Shown piece by piece: positions 33,561 to 45,474 of a stretch of 64,000 nucleotides of DNA (its first letter is position 1; every line of letters starts with the position of its first letter). The notes beneath the pieces were generated by a model. It ran no database searches and was not told where the DNA came from. It worked only from the letters and a program-made list of their open reading frames with translations. The translations under genes and the position numbers were made by a program. Where the stretch lies: positions 992,001 through 1,056,000 of the forward strand of contig JADCRB010000034.1 of the NCBI GenBank assembly GCA_021464245.1, written 5' to 3'. The stretch comes from Carallia brachiata. Taxonomy: Eukaryota; Streptophyta; Magnoliopsida; Malpighiales; Rhizophoraceae.

Positions 33561-36500
33561 AAAATATTATTGCAAATCATGAGTGGTTGGGCCCGACTAG
33601 TTGATCGATCTAGAGATCTTTCTTCAGAAAGCCCAACCAATTCCCATATGTTATTTAATATATTTGAGAAATTGGCCACACTCACTATCATCTATCATCC
33701 AAACAGAGCCCATCGACCCAACAAAGATGGAAGCAGAAAATTAATAATATGTTTAAAAATGCCCATTGGGTTGATTATTGGGCCGCTAACCCAATCATTT
33801 GAAGCCTCCCCAAGTGCCGTCGGCCATTATTAATACCCTCGTTTCCGTATTTCCAGACCCAAGGTTATTTTATTCACTTCTTAATTAAATTTTATGAAAA
33901 TTAAAGCATGGTTGGTTAGCCAATTAATGGAGAGGTTATTAGATATCCTTAGGTTTTGGCCGTCGATTTAGTTTGATAAATGGAGAATAAGACTGAAAAA
34001 TAAGATATGTACTTTGTTTGTTGAGTAAACATTAAATTCTTGCAACTAAAACACCAAATAAATAAATAAATAAATAAAAACGAAGCTAACTATTGGAAGA
34101 AAATAACGTTAGCTATTTGAAGAAATTAAGGTTGACGAATTCTGGGCAGAACTTAAGAAATTCTCCAAAAAGGTTATCATAAAGATTCAAGAACTTCTTT
34201 TTGCACGGGGGGACCAAAGCACCAAGCCATGATATTGTAGTTGCCTTGCAAGTTGCAAGAAAGGGAACTTGTTTTGGCTTCATATTGAAACAATTTAACA
34301 ACAATTTTTGATGTGCAACCACAAATATGTTTTTTTTTCCCCCATATATTCCAATTCCAAACACAGAATTAAGGGAGGATGTGTGGGTTTTAAATTTGAG
34401 GGTTTATAAAATGCGCAAAATTCTAATCACACACCTCATAACTTACCACTGAATGCAAATAATGATAATAAGAAATGATAGCCGGCCTCTAGCCTACATT
34501 CGTTACCCCTAGCCTGCATTCGTTAATCATATATTATGTAATCATTTAATAAACCAGAGTTCAATGTGTAATGAGGATCATGGTCGTGTTCAATAAATAA
34601 AAACAAAAAAAGATCGTGGTTAGAACAAAATCTATGATAAACTGTTCATGTGATTAAGGTCTATGTAGAATAGATATGTAGCACGTGAAATTTTAAGATC
34701 TGTTCTAGCTAGGAAATTCATGATTCTCATATGCACAAGATTTAATTTAAAGCGAAATTCTCGTTCGTTCGTTGAATATGTTGGAAGTTGAAATTAGAGG
34801 TAAGGGAGTCAATTTTTCAACTTACCTAACTGTTTCCTTTTTCTAACCAATTAGTCTAAGGCTACGAAATTTAAAGAGCAAAAAGAAATTCTTTATTTAG
34901 TTTTTCAAATTATAACCTTAATTAATTCATATACACATCATAAAATATGTATTTTCAAGAGATGTTTGAGGATGTGAATCAAGTGAGAACAATGCCCCGA
35001 TAATTTCGAGATTAGGACAAGTTGCCAATTAATTCGTATTGCATGGTCCATGAGATAAGGACCACAACTATCCTTTAACGAGATTGGAACGATGTACGTG
35101 GTCTTGCCCAAAGAAATTGTACAATTATACGAACACCAATTATTGGTTCATTGCATATAAAGTTAAGAAAGTTAAGAACAATGTTAATTACTCGTTAACA
35201 AGCTTTGTCTTGCATATCCACCCCAAAGGAAATCATTTTTTCATGCGAATCTTATGAACTTATTAAGATATGATGAAATTTTATGTGATTTGAAAAATAT
35301 TTTATATTATACAGATGACATAAAATTTTATTCTATTGGAATGAGTTTATAAAATTAGGTGTCCCTGTCGGTATACAAAATGAAGGTGGAGGCCTAGTGG
35401 GTTATGCCGTCATTTATTGCGAGCAATTAGGCCTTCCTTGTCCCTCTATCGGCCTCATTTTTAACTTCTTTTCGTACGTATTACATTTAAAAGGCGGTTG
35501 AGATCTTTTCAGTCGATTAAGGCTTGCTGGGCTAGCTTCCGTGTTGAAGCCGTTCTCTTCTATATTTCATGCAAGCTCTTAATTCGTGTTAAGTGTAAGA
35601 TTACGTGTATATGTTTGATAAGATATCAAAAAATATATAATTAATTTAATAATATATAATAATTTATTTATTTTTTAAAATTTAATATATTTTTACAAGT
35701 TAATAATTTAAATTATTCACGGGTGCATTATCATTATATTTTTCCACTTTTAACATTGACAACGAGCATTTTATAGACATATTAAATCCATTTGGAAACG
35801 AGAACCTTAAGTGCATGGACCTGAATTTCATGAATGCCATTTTAATGAATTTTGATATCACAGAATTTCAGAATTCAAGGAACTTTATTTTCTAGTCTAT
35901 ATTGCTCCCCCTTAGCCCGAAGGTTTAGTCACATTGCAGCCAAGCTCACCACATCAAATTCCTTTAGAATTTTTATTTAAAAATAAAGAATAAAAAAAAA
36001 TCCTTTAGAATTTGAGACATTTTTTTATACAGTTGACATCCTTAATCAACCTCTCCTATAAAAAAAAACTTATGACTGGAATACTGTTAAGTCTCAAACA
36101 AATTTCTCTTAAATCCAACTTTAATGTTGACAAGCTTAGAATTCAATATTGTACTCATACATATACTTCTGTTTATTCGGGGGAACGCGAGTACGGGGTC
36201 CCAAATCTAAGTCAATGTTGGAAGAAACATGTTAAAACCCAACCAGATTGCCACTTCCAGTAGTTAATTTGAGACATTGCGGAAGTTAATTAAGACTTCA
36301 ATATGATTGTATACTGGTATAGATGAAAGAAGAGGGAGAAAAAAGGAAACCCGAGTAACTAGTGCTTTGATCATCTATTATAATACTCCAACGCCGCATA
36401 TCGTCTCCGATTCTAAAACTCAAATAAAAGAAGAGTACGTAGTGTTGCCATAAGTTAGCAGACAATGTAAAATTAGTCAAAGCCTTATGAGTTTGTTATT

Positions 36501-38750
36501 TTCTCTACGTAAATCTCGAATGCATTTATTAGGATAAGAATAAGATTGGAAAAGAGTACGAATATATGGATGGGCCTCAGCCTCTGCTTTCCACATACAT
36601 ATCATGATCGTAATTTTCCTTTATCAATTGTCATGTACGTAGTTGCGTAATAAACTTCCATGTTAATTATTAACCAGCAAGGGTCAAAACACGTGCCGAT
36701 AGTACTAGACAGCTTGATAAGTTTTCTGCGTATGTAGATTAAACTTTTTTTTTATCCGAAAAGAAAAAAATAAACGTTTTTTCTTTCCCATCATCCAGAA
36801 ACTTTGAAATTGATGTGCTGTTAGATGTGACGAATCATATTTCATTGCATTTTTGAAACTTCATTTTTACATTTAAAAAGGAAAAAAACAAAAGAGGATA
36901 ACTACAGCCTTTTGTTTTCCTTTTTAAAGTTTAAGATTGAATAGTATCAAGATTTTGCCAAGGCCATGGAAATATTGAGAACCATATCCGGTAAGACTTG
37001 TGGAAAATGTCACCTCAGAGGGATGCAAGTAGACAGTTGGTGAAAATGACAATTGAAAAAAGCTGAATATTTTTAAAGAACTCAACATCTAACACTAGAT
37101 TTTGATTAGAATATGATTTTAACCTTTTAGCTAATTAAGATTTTAACTTTTCTAGATTATAAGCATAAGCTGTTCAATCTAACAATGAAGTCAAAACTTT
37201 CAATTGCTGGTTTCTCAAATATTGCTTAAATTTGAATCCTTTTCTTTTGATTTAATGTCAAAGTATACAGTAAGTGATTTTTTTTTCTTTTTCTTTCCTT
37301 TTTTTTTTTTTGTTTGGGCATCTTATGACCAAAAAAACATAACGGTACTGTATTACGAACCTAAAATTTCTCATGAAATTATCTCGTTCTATTATGGCCT
37401 AAAGAATACGATCATTTTGCAAATTAAACACATCATTAAGGCTAGTCTTAGTTTGGTACATCTGAAACTTTGGTTTAGTTTTCCTTTGTTATTCACAAAT
37501 TGGAAGAAAAAATTTATGGGTACGTGTTTAAAATTAACAACTTATTTCTTACATTTTCATCCTAACGATTTGATACATTTGTTCTAGATGGTTGTTGTGA
37601 AAACCTTTTCAAAAGTGCACAAATTGTAAGTATGTGTACTTGACTCTTAATTACTATCAAGTTTTTGTGCTCTATATGAGGGTGAAGTTGATGCCCGAAT
37701 CATTGTGTATTATGAAAATGTTCTATAACATAACTTAATTTTAAATAATATTCAAATAGAATTACAGTTTATTTAATAAAATTTAATAATTTTTTTTTTA
37801 AATTTCAAGCATTTAATAATACAAATCACTGTAATTCTACTTTAATCTTACCTAAATAAAGTTCGCCTAAGTATTTCTTTTTTCTGGGTTTATATTCACC
37901 AAATATTTCTCTTCGCTTGTGGAAAAAATGCAACAATTGGGTTGTTTTTAATCAAACCCAACGTTATCACGTTAATCAGTTGGGCCCAAAAAGATTTTCT
38001 TTCCATATTTAAATGAAGATCAAGGATACTTTACTCTCTTTCTATCCTCATTTTAAAAAAAAAAAAACAGTACTATTCTATCCTTATCAAAAAGTAAATA
38101 GTACCATCCAGTGCATTATTGTTGCTATATCACGGAAAAGATGCACAATTATTAGCTTATGTGTCAAACTAGAAGCCATATATCAATGACATCAAATGTA
38201 CTGAGTTGTTCTTGGAGTAAACAAAAAAGTAAGTTTAGAATTCAAACTTTATTTTTTTAACTATAAAAAAGTGCATTAAAAATATTTTGATTATCTTTTT
38301 TATGAATTGAGATTGAGAATTATCTATTATTATCTTTATTAGACCATTTTTCGTAAAGTGAATTCACTATTCGAGTACTGTTAGATCTACGCAGATTTTT
38401 TTAAATTGACTACAGTGTTAACGAGTATAAAACTAATATTACGAACATAGTCAAACTGGTAGTTAAAGAAAAGTATTACTTTCAAATCGCACAATTATTA
38501 TGATTTAAATTCATGTCAAACATAATACGTTAAATCACGCGTCAAACTATTAATTTGAATAAGCTGGATAGAATCCAAAATTTGGCCTAACCTAATTTAT
38601 TAAAAGCAAATGATTATGCTCCATGTACATCGACGGTTCCACGATATAAAGATGATCGATCAACACAAGATCTAAGAGTGACCACAATTCTGTTCAACTT
38701 TAAAAGTGCTTGTCCTGGTTCTACGTGTAGGGTCTCCATTTCAGCATCTA

Positions 38751-38932
38751 CCTCTCAACTAATTTTAATTTTAACTCTAATTTCAGTCTATCCTGAACAA
38801 AGTTACCTATTTTAAATTTTCTAAAAAGCAAAAGGTAATTTCACCTCTCAACTAATTTTAATTTTAACTTTAATTTCAGTCTATCCTGAACAAAGTTACC
38901 TATTTTAAATTTTCTAAAAAGCAAAAGGTAAA
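38751..38932. repeat. Recent 93-bp tandem duplication
   Basis: Two head-to-tail copies with a 93-base period (38751-38843 and 38844-38932) both start 'cctctcaactaattttaatt' and contain 'cagtctatcctgaacaaagt'. They differ at about one position plus divergence at the far end, so the duplication is young. Confidence 0.9.
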
Positions 38933-39587
38933 TTGACCGTTTTAATATTGAAGTAAAGGTTAAAATTCAATAATGGTTCAGTTCTTGCATGATTCAAGTT
39001 CTTGTTAGGTTTTAAATTTTTAAAGAATTGGAGAACTCTAAGCATGATTCTAGTTTGAAAGTAAAACTATAAAATTGGTTCTAATTCTGATTCTAAGTTT
39101 CGCTTGATTCAATTCCGAAATAGTTTTAATTGAAAAATAACAATATGTGAGTATAGGTTAGATAAGCACGAATTAAAATACTAATTTTTTAACAATTCTA
39201 ATTAATTATTTTAAAAAAATATTGATTATTTTATATTGCTGACTCATCATAACTTATAAAAGAAAAAAGTTATATATAGACACAACAATAAATGTAAAAT
39301 TAATACGTAAATATTTAAATTATTAAATTATAAAAAATATATTAAATTTTATAAAAAAATAAAATAAATAAATTATTAAATTAATTAAATATTTTTTATA
39401 TATTACAAATTATCGTAATTGTATATTAATATACTTATAAAATTATGACAAATAATTTACCTACAGCACTTCCTTGAATGGCAGGAGGGACATCTGACTC
39501 GAACAATGGTCCTGCTGCCTAACTGGATCATTATTCAAGCTGAGCCGAGCAAAGCCAGCTCAGTCAGGATTTGGAATTTTAGAGATA

Positions 39588-39642
39588 TGACGTGAGCGTC
39601 TGACGAATTGATGACGTAATGCAGCTCGCCAAACTCACGTGG
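39588..39642. promoter_or_regulatory. TGACG cluster plus G-box
   Basis: Three TGACG motifs (39588, 39601, 39612) occur within 29 bases, followed by CACGTG at about 39636. The last two are 11 bases apart start-to-start; the classic as-1 pair is 12 apart. TGACG is the TGA-factor core and CACGTG binds bZIP/bHLH factors. The cluster lies in a GC-richer island in AT-rich DNA, about 2.1 kb upstream of the VQ gene. Function is inferred from motifs only. Confidence 0.35.
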
Positions 39643-40393
39643 TAGAATTATTGATGCACTGATGGCTCCGCGTCCCGCCCTAACTTTCATTGCGCGTGTC
39701 GAGCACTCTTTGCCAAAAAACACTTTTTTTTTTTATCAGCGACATTTTTTTTTCCAATTGATAGAGAACAAGTTTTTATCTTTATTATTTTTTTCGAAAA
39801 AATCAATCAATACATTGAATTGTAACAAAATCTAATTATTTAAATTTTTTCTTTATTTGATCAAAACAAAATCTCGATGATCCTCTTAAATTCTCCTTAA
39901 ATTCTAATAATTATCTAAAAAGTAAGATCATACCTTTGAAACAATTTTTTAAATCCCAAGACTTTTATAATGGGAACTAAGGCTTTAAAAACGACAAAGT
40001 CGATGTTTTCCTTTTATTCATAGATATCTCTAATTCTATAAAATTGGCTCACAAAATATACGTAAATTAATTAATTAACTTACAGGAAAGGTCAAAAACA
40101 AGGCAAATATTCTTGTCAATTTTGGCCTACAAATATGGAGTAAAATAAAAAATGTCAGTTTTTTAATATTATTGGTTGCCTTACTTTTTTAACATAAAAT
40201 TGATTAGTTGTTAATTTATTAAATATTAATCAAAAAAATTAAAACTATTATAAAAAGTACACCTTATTTTAAAAAACAAAAAGTCAATAATTTTTTACAT
40301 AAATAGAAGAGTTGAAATTGATAAAAATTAAACTCTCGCCGACACCTAGCCCCAAAGGGCTAGCCCTTAGACTTGGGAGGGTTATGATTGCTT

Positions 40394-40795
40394 TAGGTGC
40401 TATAAGAGTGTGTTTGTTGTGCGGTGGAAAGAAGAGAAGAGAGAAAAAAAGTATAATCATTACTATGTACTTTTCTTTCTTATATTTCTTTCTTCTCACT
40501 TTCTATATCATTCCAAACAATTTTATTTTCTCTCTATTTTTTCTCTCACAAATTATTATTCATTTTTTTTTTCACCATACTTTCTTTTTCTTTATTTTTC
40601 TATCACTCCAAATAACTTTATTTTCTATTCACTTTTTCTCTTACAAATTATTATTTACTTTTTCTTTCACTATACTTTCGTTCTCTTCACTTTCTCTACA
40701 ACTCTAAATAACTTTATTTTTATTTTATTTTATTTTATTTTCTTCTTCTTTCCTTACTCTACCACTCACTCCAAACATACTCTAAATAATCAAGT
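40394..40795. mobile_element. MITE-like element with internal 95-bp tandem repeats
   Basis: The ends read 'agagtgtgtttg' and 'ccaaacatactct', imperfect inverted repeats. Inside, a pyrimidine-rich unit starting 'actccaaataactttatttt' or a variant begins at about 40509, 40604 and 40699, an exact 95-base period. The long frames seen here are low-complexity Phe/Ser strings and not genes. Confidence 0.5.
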
Positions 40796-40883
40796 TGATC
40801 ATATACCTCATTTAGCTAATTAATTAATTAATTAATGCATTAGCAATCATGAGGACCGTTAAATTCTTAAAATATCTGTCCTG

Positions 40884-41430
40884 GATGTATAATTATTAAA
40901 ATCAGCTCGAACACTGACCCGGTCAGGCGACTGGGTCAGTGAGTATTGGTTCAACCAATGTGTTATTAATTCTTAATAAAATGAATATATCAAATAATAT
41001 ATATAAATTTTTTTGTACAATTTAGCACAATAACTACATTTTCACAAATTAAAAAGTAATTTATACTAATCAAAATTTTAATAAAAATTCTTTAAAAATT
41101 ATTTTTAAAGGTCAATTGTAACATATTATTTGATATATTAATAATGTTAAATTATTGCATACAGAAAAATAGATTATAAAAAGTAAAAAATTATTAAATT
41201 GTACAAAAAAAATATTGTGTAATACTATTTAGTGTACAAAAAAAATCATTAAAAAATATTATTTTTACTGTTTGCACAGTAAAAAGTAAAAAAAAATTAA
41301 TTTTTTATTATTCAAATGATCCGGTTACTGTTTATGCGAACCGGCCCGACTCAGTACCCGAGTCACCTGTCCGACCGGTCGGGTCGGGTCGAGTTTAATA
41401 ACTATGCAGGGATGTCGACCAAAAAAAAAA
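40884..41430. mobile_element. Inverted-repeat element in the VQ gene upstream region
   Basis: Left end 'ataattattaaaatcagctcga' and inverted right end 'atagttattaaactcgacccga' match imperfectly, each followed by GC-rich sequence with ccggtc/gaccgg motifs. The block is bounded by near-identical direct repeats of 'aaatatctgtcctg' at about 40870 and 41430. A 13-14 base duplication is long for a MITE, and a poly(A) stretch precedes the right copy. It ends about 320 bases upstream of the VQ start codon. Confidence 0.5.
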
Positions 41431-41439
41431 AAATATCTG

Positions 41440-41751
41440 TCCTGAATTGGGAGAGAACTGCACGCGCTATTACTGCGTCTGGGACCACTCTCTCTCTCTC
41501 TCTGACTCCAACTTGATCATTGCCTCTTTGTTTGATTCACTTACTCCATCACAAAATTTATCAGCTTCTGTATTTCTCTCTCACTATTTTCATCTTTTTC
41601 ACCTCTTTTTCCTTTCTCAGAGACCTCCTTTATAGCCTCAAGAATCTTCTTTGTCTTTAATTTTCCCACAAATCCTTCTTCTTTTACTGAAGGAGAATAT
41701 TGTTTCCTTATTGCAAAGCTCCCAAAGCTTACGTTTTTCTTAAACTTGCAA
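41440..41751 (+). promoter_or_regulatory. VQ gene proximal promoter and leader
   Basis: Contains a (CT)n tract near 41487-41503, a common plant core-promoter Y-patch-like feature, and a pyrimidine-rich leader. No clear TATA box or transcription start could be fixed. Confidence 0.4.
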
Positions 41752-42218
41752 ATGGAGGTAGGAACTATAGTCCAAGAAAGGAAAGCGCACAAAAAGGGCA
41801 AAATCAAGAAAAAGCAGCAGCCAATGAAAGTAGTGTACATATCCAACCCAATGAAGTTCAAGGCCAGTGCCTCTGAATTTAGGGCCTTGGTGCAAGAACT
41901 CACTGGCCAAGATGCTGAATTGCCCGACCCCACCAGGATCATTGTGGACACCACCGCCACCACCCATGATGGTGTCGGTGGCCATCCGACGGTCCCGGAT
42001 GCATCATCATTAAAGCCTCCTCCACCTCCTCCTCCTGCCGCTGATGATAAGGCAGTAGAGGTCCCTGAAAACTAGATGTATTAGAGGGTTCAGTACTGGA
42101 GCTTTTTGATGAAGATGATGACGTGTTCATGCCCCAGATGTTTGAGAATTTCTCAGGGCTAATGCCTTCTTCAAGTTTGTTCTTTGAATCTACTGCTCAT
42201 ATCGATGTGCTTAATTAG
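41752..42218 (+). pseudogene. SIB1-like VQ-motif gene, frameshifted near its C-terminus
   Basis: VQ proteins are small plant regulators that bind WRKY factors; SIB1-type members also target plastids. The open frame 41752-42075 encodes 107 aa. It has a Lys-rich N-terminus (RKAHKKGKIKKKQQ), MKVVYISNPMKFKASASE, the VQ motif FRALVQELTG (residues 43-52) and a proline run. It stops at TAG 42073-42075. One base out of frame, 42075-42218 encodes 47 more residues, VLEGSVLELFDEDDDVFMPQ onward to AHIDVLN and a stop. This is the acidic/hydrophobic tail typical of SIB1-like proteins. One missing base after the Asn codon at 42070-42072 explains both. Intronless. The VQ motif survives, so a truncated product could keep WRKY binding. 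Confidence 0.85.
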
Positions 42219-43490
42219 AAGCCTTTGATCGATGCAAATATGAATTACTTTGTATGAGTAAGCTCTCTTTAGCTCTTTGTCCCACTTAATTATGTGTGTT
42301 GATCTGTTTATCATATTTATGTAAACAATCAATCATGTGTTTAACTTGTTTTCTTCTGTTATTAATAGATTTTTGTTATGTATTTCTTAATTGTGTTGAA
42401 ACTTACTAACTAATTAGAGCATTATATTTTGCTTTCCTGGTAAACACTAGTGATTTGTTGTGCTTGGATAAATAGATGGTACTTGAAATTTAATTAAATT
42501 GCTTGTTTAAAAACGTTTTGTTTCTGCTAACATCACTTGGCTAATTAATTAAGAGGGGAGATCTTTCATGGGTGGGTGCCGAACTAATTAAATCTGATTC
42601 TGAAAAGATTCATTGTCATGTTCAAAGCAAGCATGTTCATACCTGATAGGAACATATTTCTGGGTGGGTAAATTAACCATCTATACCTAGGAAAAGAATC
42701 CTTATTTGCCCTGAAAATTGAAATATCAAAACATTGCTTATGTTCATATGTTGGGGGAGGATAAGGTGATAGTAAAACGAAATCGCCAGAACCTGCAGAT
42801 TGGAAAGTACAGCAAATTTAGTGGATCAACTTGATCTTCTAAATGGTCCCAAAAAAAGGAAGATGCTGTTCAAAATACCTGGGCATATTCCCATGGAAAT
42901 GGAGATAGAAAAAGCTATACGATGCAGTGTTTTTACTGTGGCCATGTATTGCATTTAGATTCTAATTAGAAGCGCACAATATTATTTTGGAAATTACATT
43001 AATCATTCTGGAAATTAAGGGGATCTGATATATTTTGTGTAACAAATTAATAGAATGCCTCTAGTAACGAAATGAATGCTGATTCAAGATATAGCAGCCT
43101 TAGTAATAAGAGATAAAATGAACTGGGCTTAGCTCGATGATGGAAAACTTGCGAAGATTTGCTTTCTTGTTTTTGTTGGATAGCCTTCCCAACTTGCAAT
43201 GTAGGACAACAAAAAGATGAGAGCTTTTTTGCAATTGGACCCATCGATGCCTCCAGTCTTTTTCTTACAAACTTCCATTAGGGTTCTATTTCCACAGGCT
43301 TTCTTCTTTGCCTATGTCGGGTTACTATCCGATCGATAATTAAAGCTTGAATGAGAAATATTTGAGGGCAACTATATGTCTTTCTCACCCCTTTAATGTC
43401 CCATGAAAGACTAGGGAGAAAGAACACACGCAGCCTCCCTAGCTATCTACAATAGCTGCTGCCTAATTAGCACAGCCGCCACGCCAAACC
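42219..43490. other. VQ gene 3' region and spacer
   Basis: The 3'UTR of the VQ gene is probably in the first 200-300 bases. No further gene or RNA was recognised. Confidence 0.5.
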
Positions 43491-43497
43491 CAACCTC

Positions 43498-43626
43498 TTT
43501 TTTTTTTTTTTTTTTATCAGTCAATTGAAAGTATAGAGCAGGGATAGGGGAGGAGAGTTGGTGAGAGAAAGATCAGGATTCGACCGCCGCGCAACCATTA
43601 GAGCCAAGTTTCACCCTCACTCCTGC
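43498..43626 (-). mobile_element. SINE-like element
   Basis: On the minus strand it shows box A-like 'tggctctaatgg' (43606-43595), then box B-like 'ggtcgaatcc' (43585-43576) only about 10 bases later, and a poly(A) tail seen as poly(T) at 43498-43515. The short A-B spacing and lack of clear target-site duplications make this call weaker than the 23.5 kb copy. Confidence 0.45.
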
Positions 43627-44960
43627 CCCCCTTCTTTATGTGCATGCATGCATCTCAAATAAACAATCTTATATACATAGTACCTCAGTCAGCAATCTTC
43701 CTATTTCAGGTCAGGAAGTTAATGGGTACATGAATTTGTGCGCTTGGTTAGCCAAACTTTGATTGGGGGAAGTTCTATTCACCAGACTGTCTATTAAAGT
43801 GATGTGTAGTCTGGATCGCAGCAGCTTATAATAAGCTTCGGTACTGTCAATCCGAAAGTTAAATGACCATGTGATCATTAATTGTAAGTGATTTGTACAC
43901 AGCTTGCCGTGGAGAAAATTTCTTTTTCTTATTTAAAACATATTGTCGTTTGCAATTTTTATGTACCTTTTTTTTTTCTAGTCTCATTCCTAATTTTATA
44001 TCAAATAAATTGGTATTTTTTTTTTTATCTTAAATAGTCTTTATTTATTATAAAATATAAGATTACGAGTGAATTATATCAAAAAAAAATTAAATTTAAA
44101 ATTTCCTAAATTTTTAACTCAACAATTATAAATTATCCATTGTCTTTGGGCGATTACATTTGAAAGGCTGATCCGAAGTCCTAAACACACTAACTTTTGG
44201 AACCCCACCATCCCACTGGACCATATCTGTAACTCATTGTTTCCAGCTGCAATGAACAGAAGCTGCTTTCAAATTTGGTTGTATGGAAGCTAGTGACAGG
44301 TGAACAAAACCCGGTACAATTTGTGGGAGTTAACATTCATGGTTATTACGGCTTGGCACGTACACATTGTACCCTTGTCAGCAAGCAACGACAAATCTAG
44401 CCCAACTAAAAGAATCAGGGACCAAACATTTGCTTTCTGTGAACCAGTCCAGATGCATAGTCAATTGAATTTGCTTTCTGTGAACCTGATGACTGTTAAT
44501 TTAATGTACCGGTTCACTGGAGAATTTTCTTCTTTAAAAGGTTACCAAGCCTATTATACATCACTTTTTTTTTGGTCCAGTTGGAGCAAGAGCAGAGATT
44601 TAACTATTAGCAAAGTACGAAGTCCAACTTCTAGATTTTACACCAAATTTTAAACTCGGTCACTGTTAAACCACACTTAATAGTTGATACAAAATTATTG
44701 GGCCAGCCACTCAGTGTTTGGGGCATATCCATGTGTAACAGAGCAGAAGTCCAGATTGGATCCGTTAGCCCTCCAACACCTCTTTTTTGAGCTGTAGAGG
44801 GAAAAATCAAAGGACCTGCTGTACACTTGTGTTGGACTTGGTCCAACGATCATTGTCTTTTACTTGAGCATCAAAGTTAATGGGCAGCCCATATTTACCG
44901 AGTTGTTATAAACCAAACCCAGACTACTTTTGGAGGGTCAGACTCGTGGCAGGGTCATGA
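43627..44960. other. AT-rich spacer
   Basis: No gene recognised. A plus-strand frame at 44300-44653 has no domain I know. Confidence 0.5.
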
Positions 44961-44967
44961 CGAACTC

Positions 44968-45080
44968 CTAACACATGGAGTCCAATCCATTGCGGCGGAC
45001 TTCATGAGGACTTGGAAGGCCTTTCTTTAAGCCATTGGCAGTGACGTCAACCAGATTTCCGCGCGTTAAAACCATATAGC
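44968..45080 (-). other. Unassigned exon-like segment with acceptor and stop
   Basis: After a good acceptor (ctttccag, exon from 45080) the minus strand reads YMVLTRGNLVDVTANGLKKG then LPSPHEVRRNGLDSMC and a TAG at 44970-44968. Composition and codon use look like genuine coding sequence, unlike the surrounding DNA. I do not recognise the family. It lies about 400 bases downstream of the Nudix gene's stop on the same strand, and no partner exon was found. It may be a gene fragment or the last exon of an unrecognised gene. Confidence 0.35.
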
Positions 45081-45474
45081 CTGGAAAGTGGAAAGATGCT
45101 TGATTAGCATATAAAAATGGGGCATTATAATGCATTCGTTTGTGACTGAGAGTTGTTGATCTCTGGCAAATATAACAGATCAACAAGTATACTATCTATC
45201 TCTTTCAATTCCTCGACGGATTAATCGAAATTTCTGCGGTCAGACACATAGACCAATACAAAATGAATGTATGAACAGCGAAAAAAAAGAAGGCCAAGGG
45301 AAAAGAAAACCTAGAGACTTTCTGTAGAAAATGAAAAAAAAAAAAAAACTGTCGATTCCTTTTGTTGCCTATACCTAATCCTGAAAGGGGGATAAAAATG
45401 AAAGGAAAAACAACAAAGCAGGAAAGGCATCAAAATCAGCTTCAGTCTGGTACCCACTCCTACAAGTGTGCCAT

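Larger units (their letters stand above)
30540..38750. other. Gene-poor AT-rich region
   Basis: No credible gene. It contains a LINE remnant (33211-33560) and copies of a dispersed AT-rich repeat (about 31455-31560 and 35630-35725). The plus-strand frames at 33570-33833 and 37204-37587 have no recognisable domain, and the second is low-complexity. Confidence 0.6.

Noticed and set aside
40312..40823. Two overlapping plus-strand frames rich in Phe, Ser and Leu
   Set aside because: They come from pyrimidine-rich tandem repeats in a MITE-like element; low-complexity, not protein-like.
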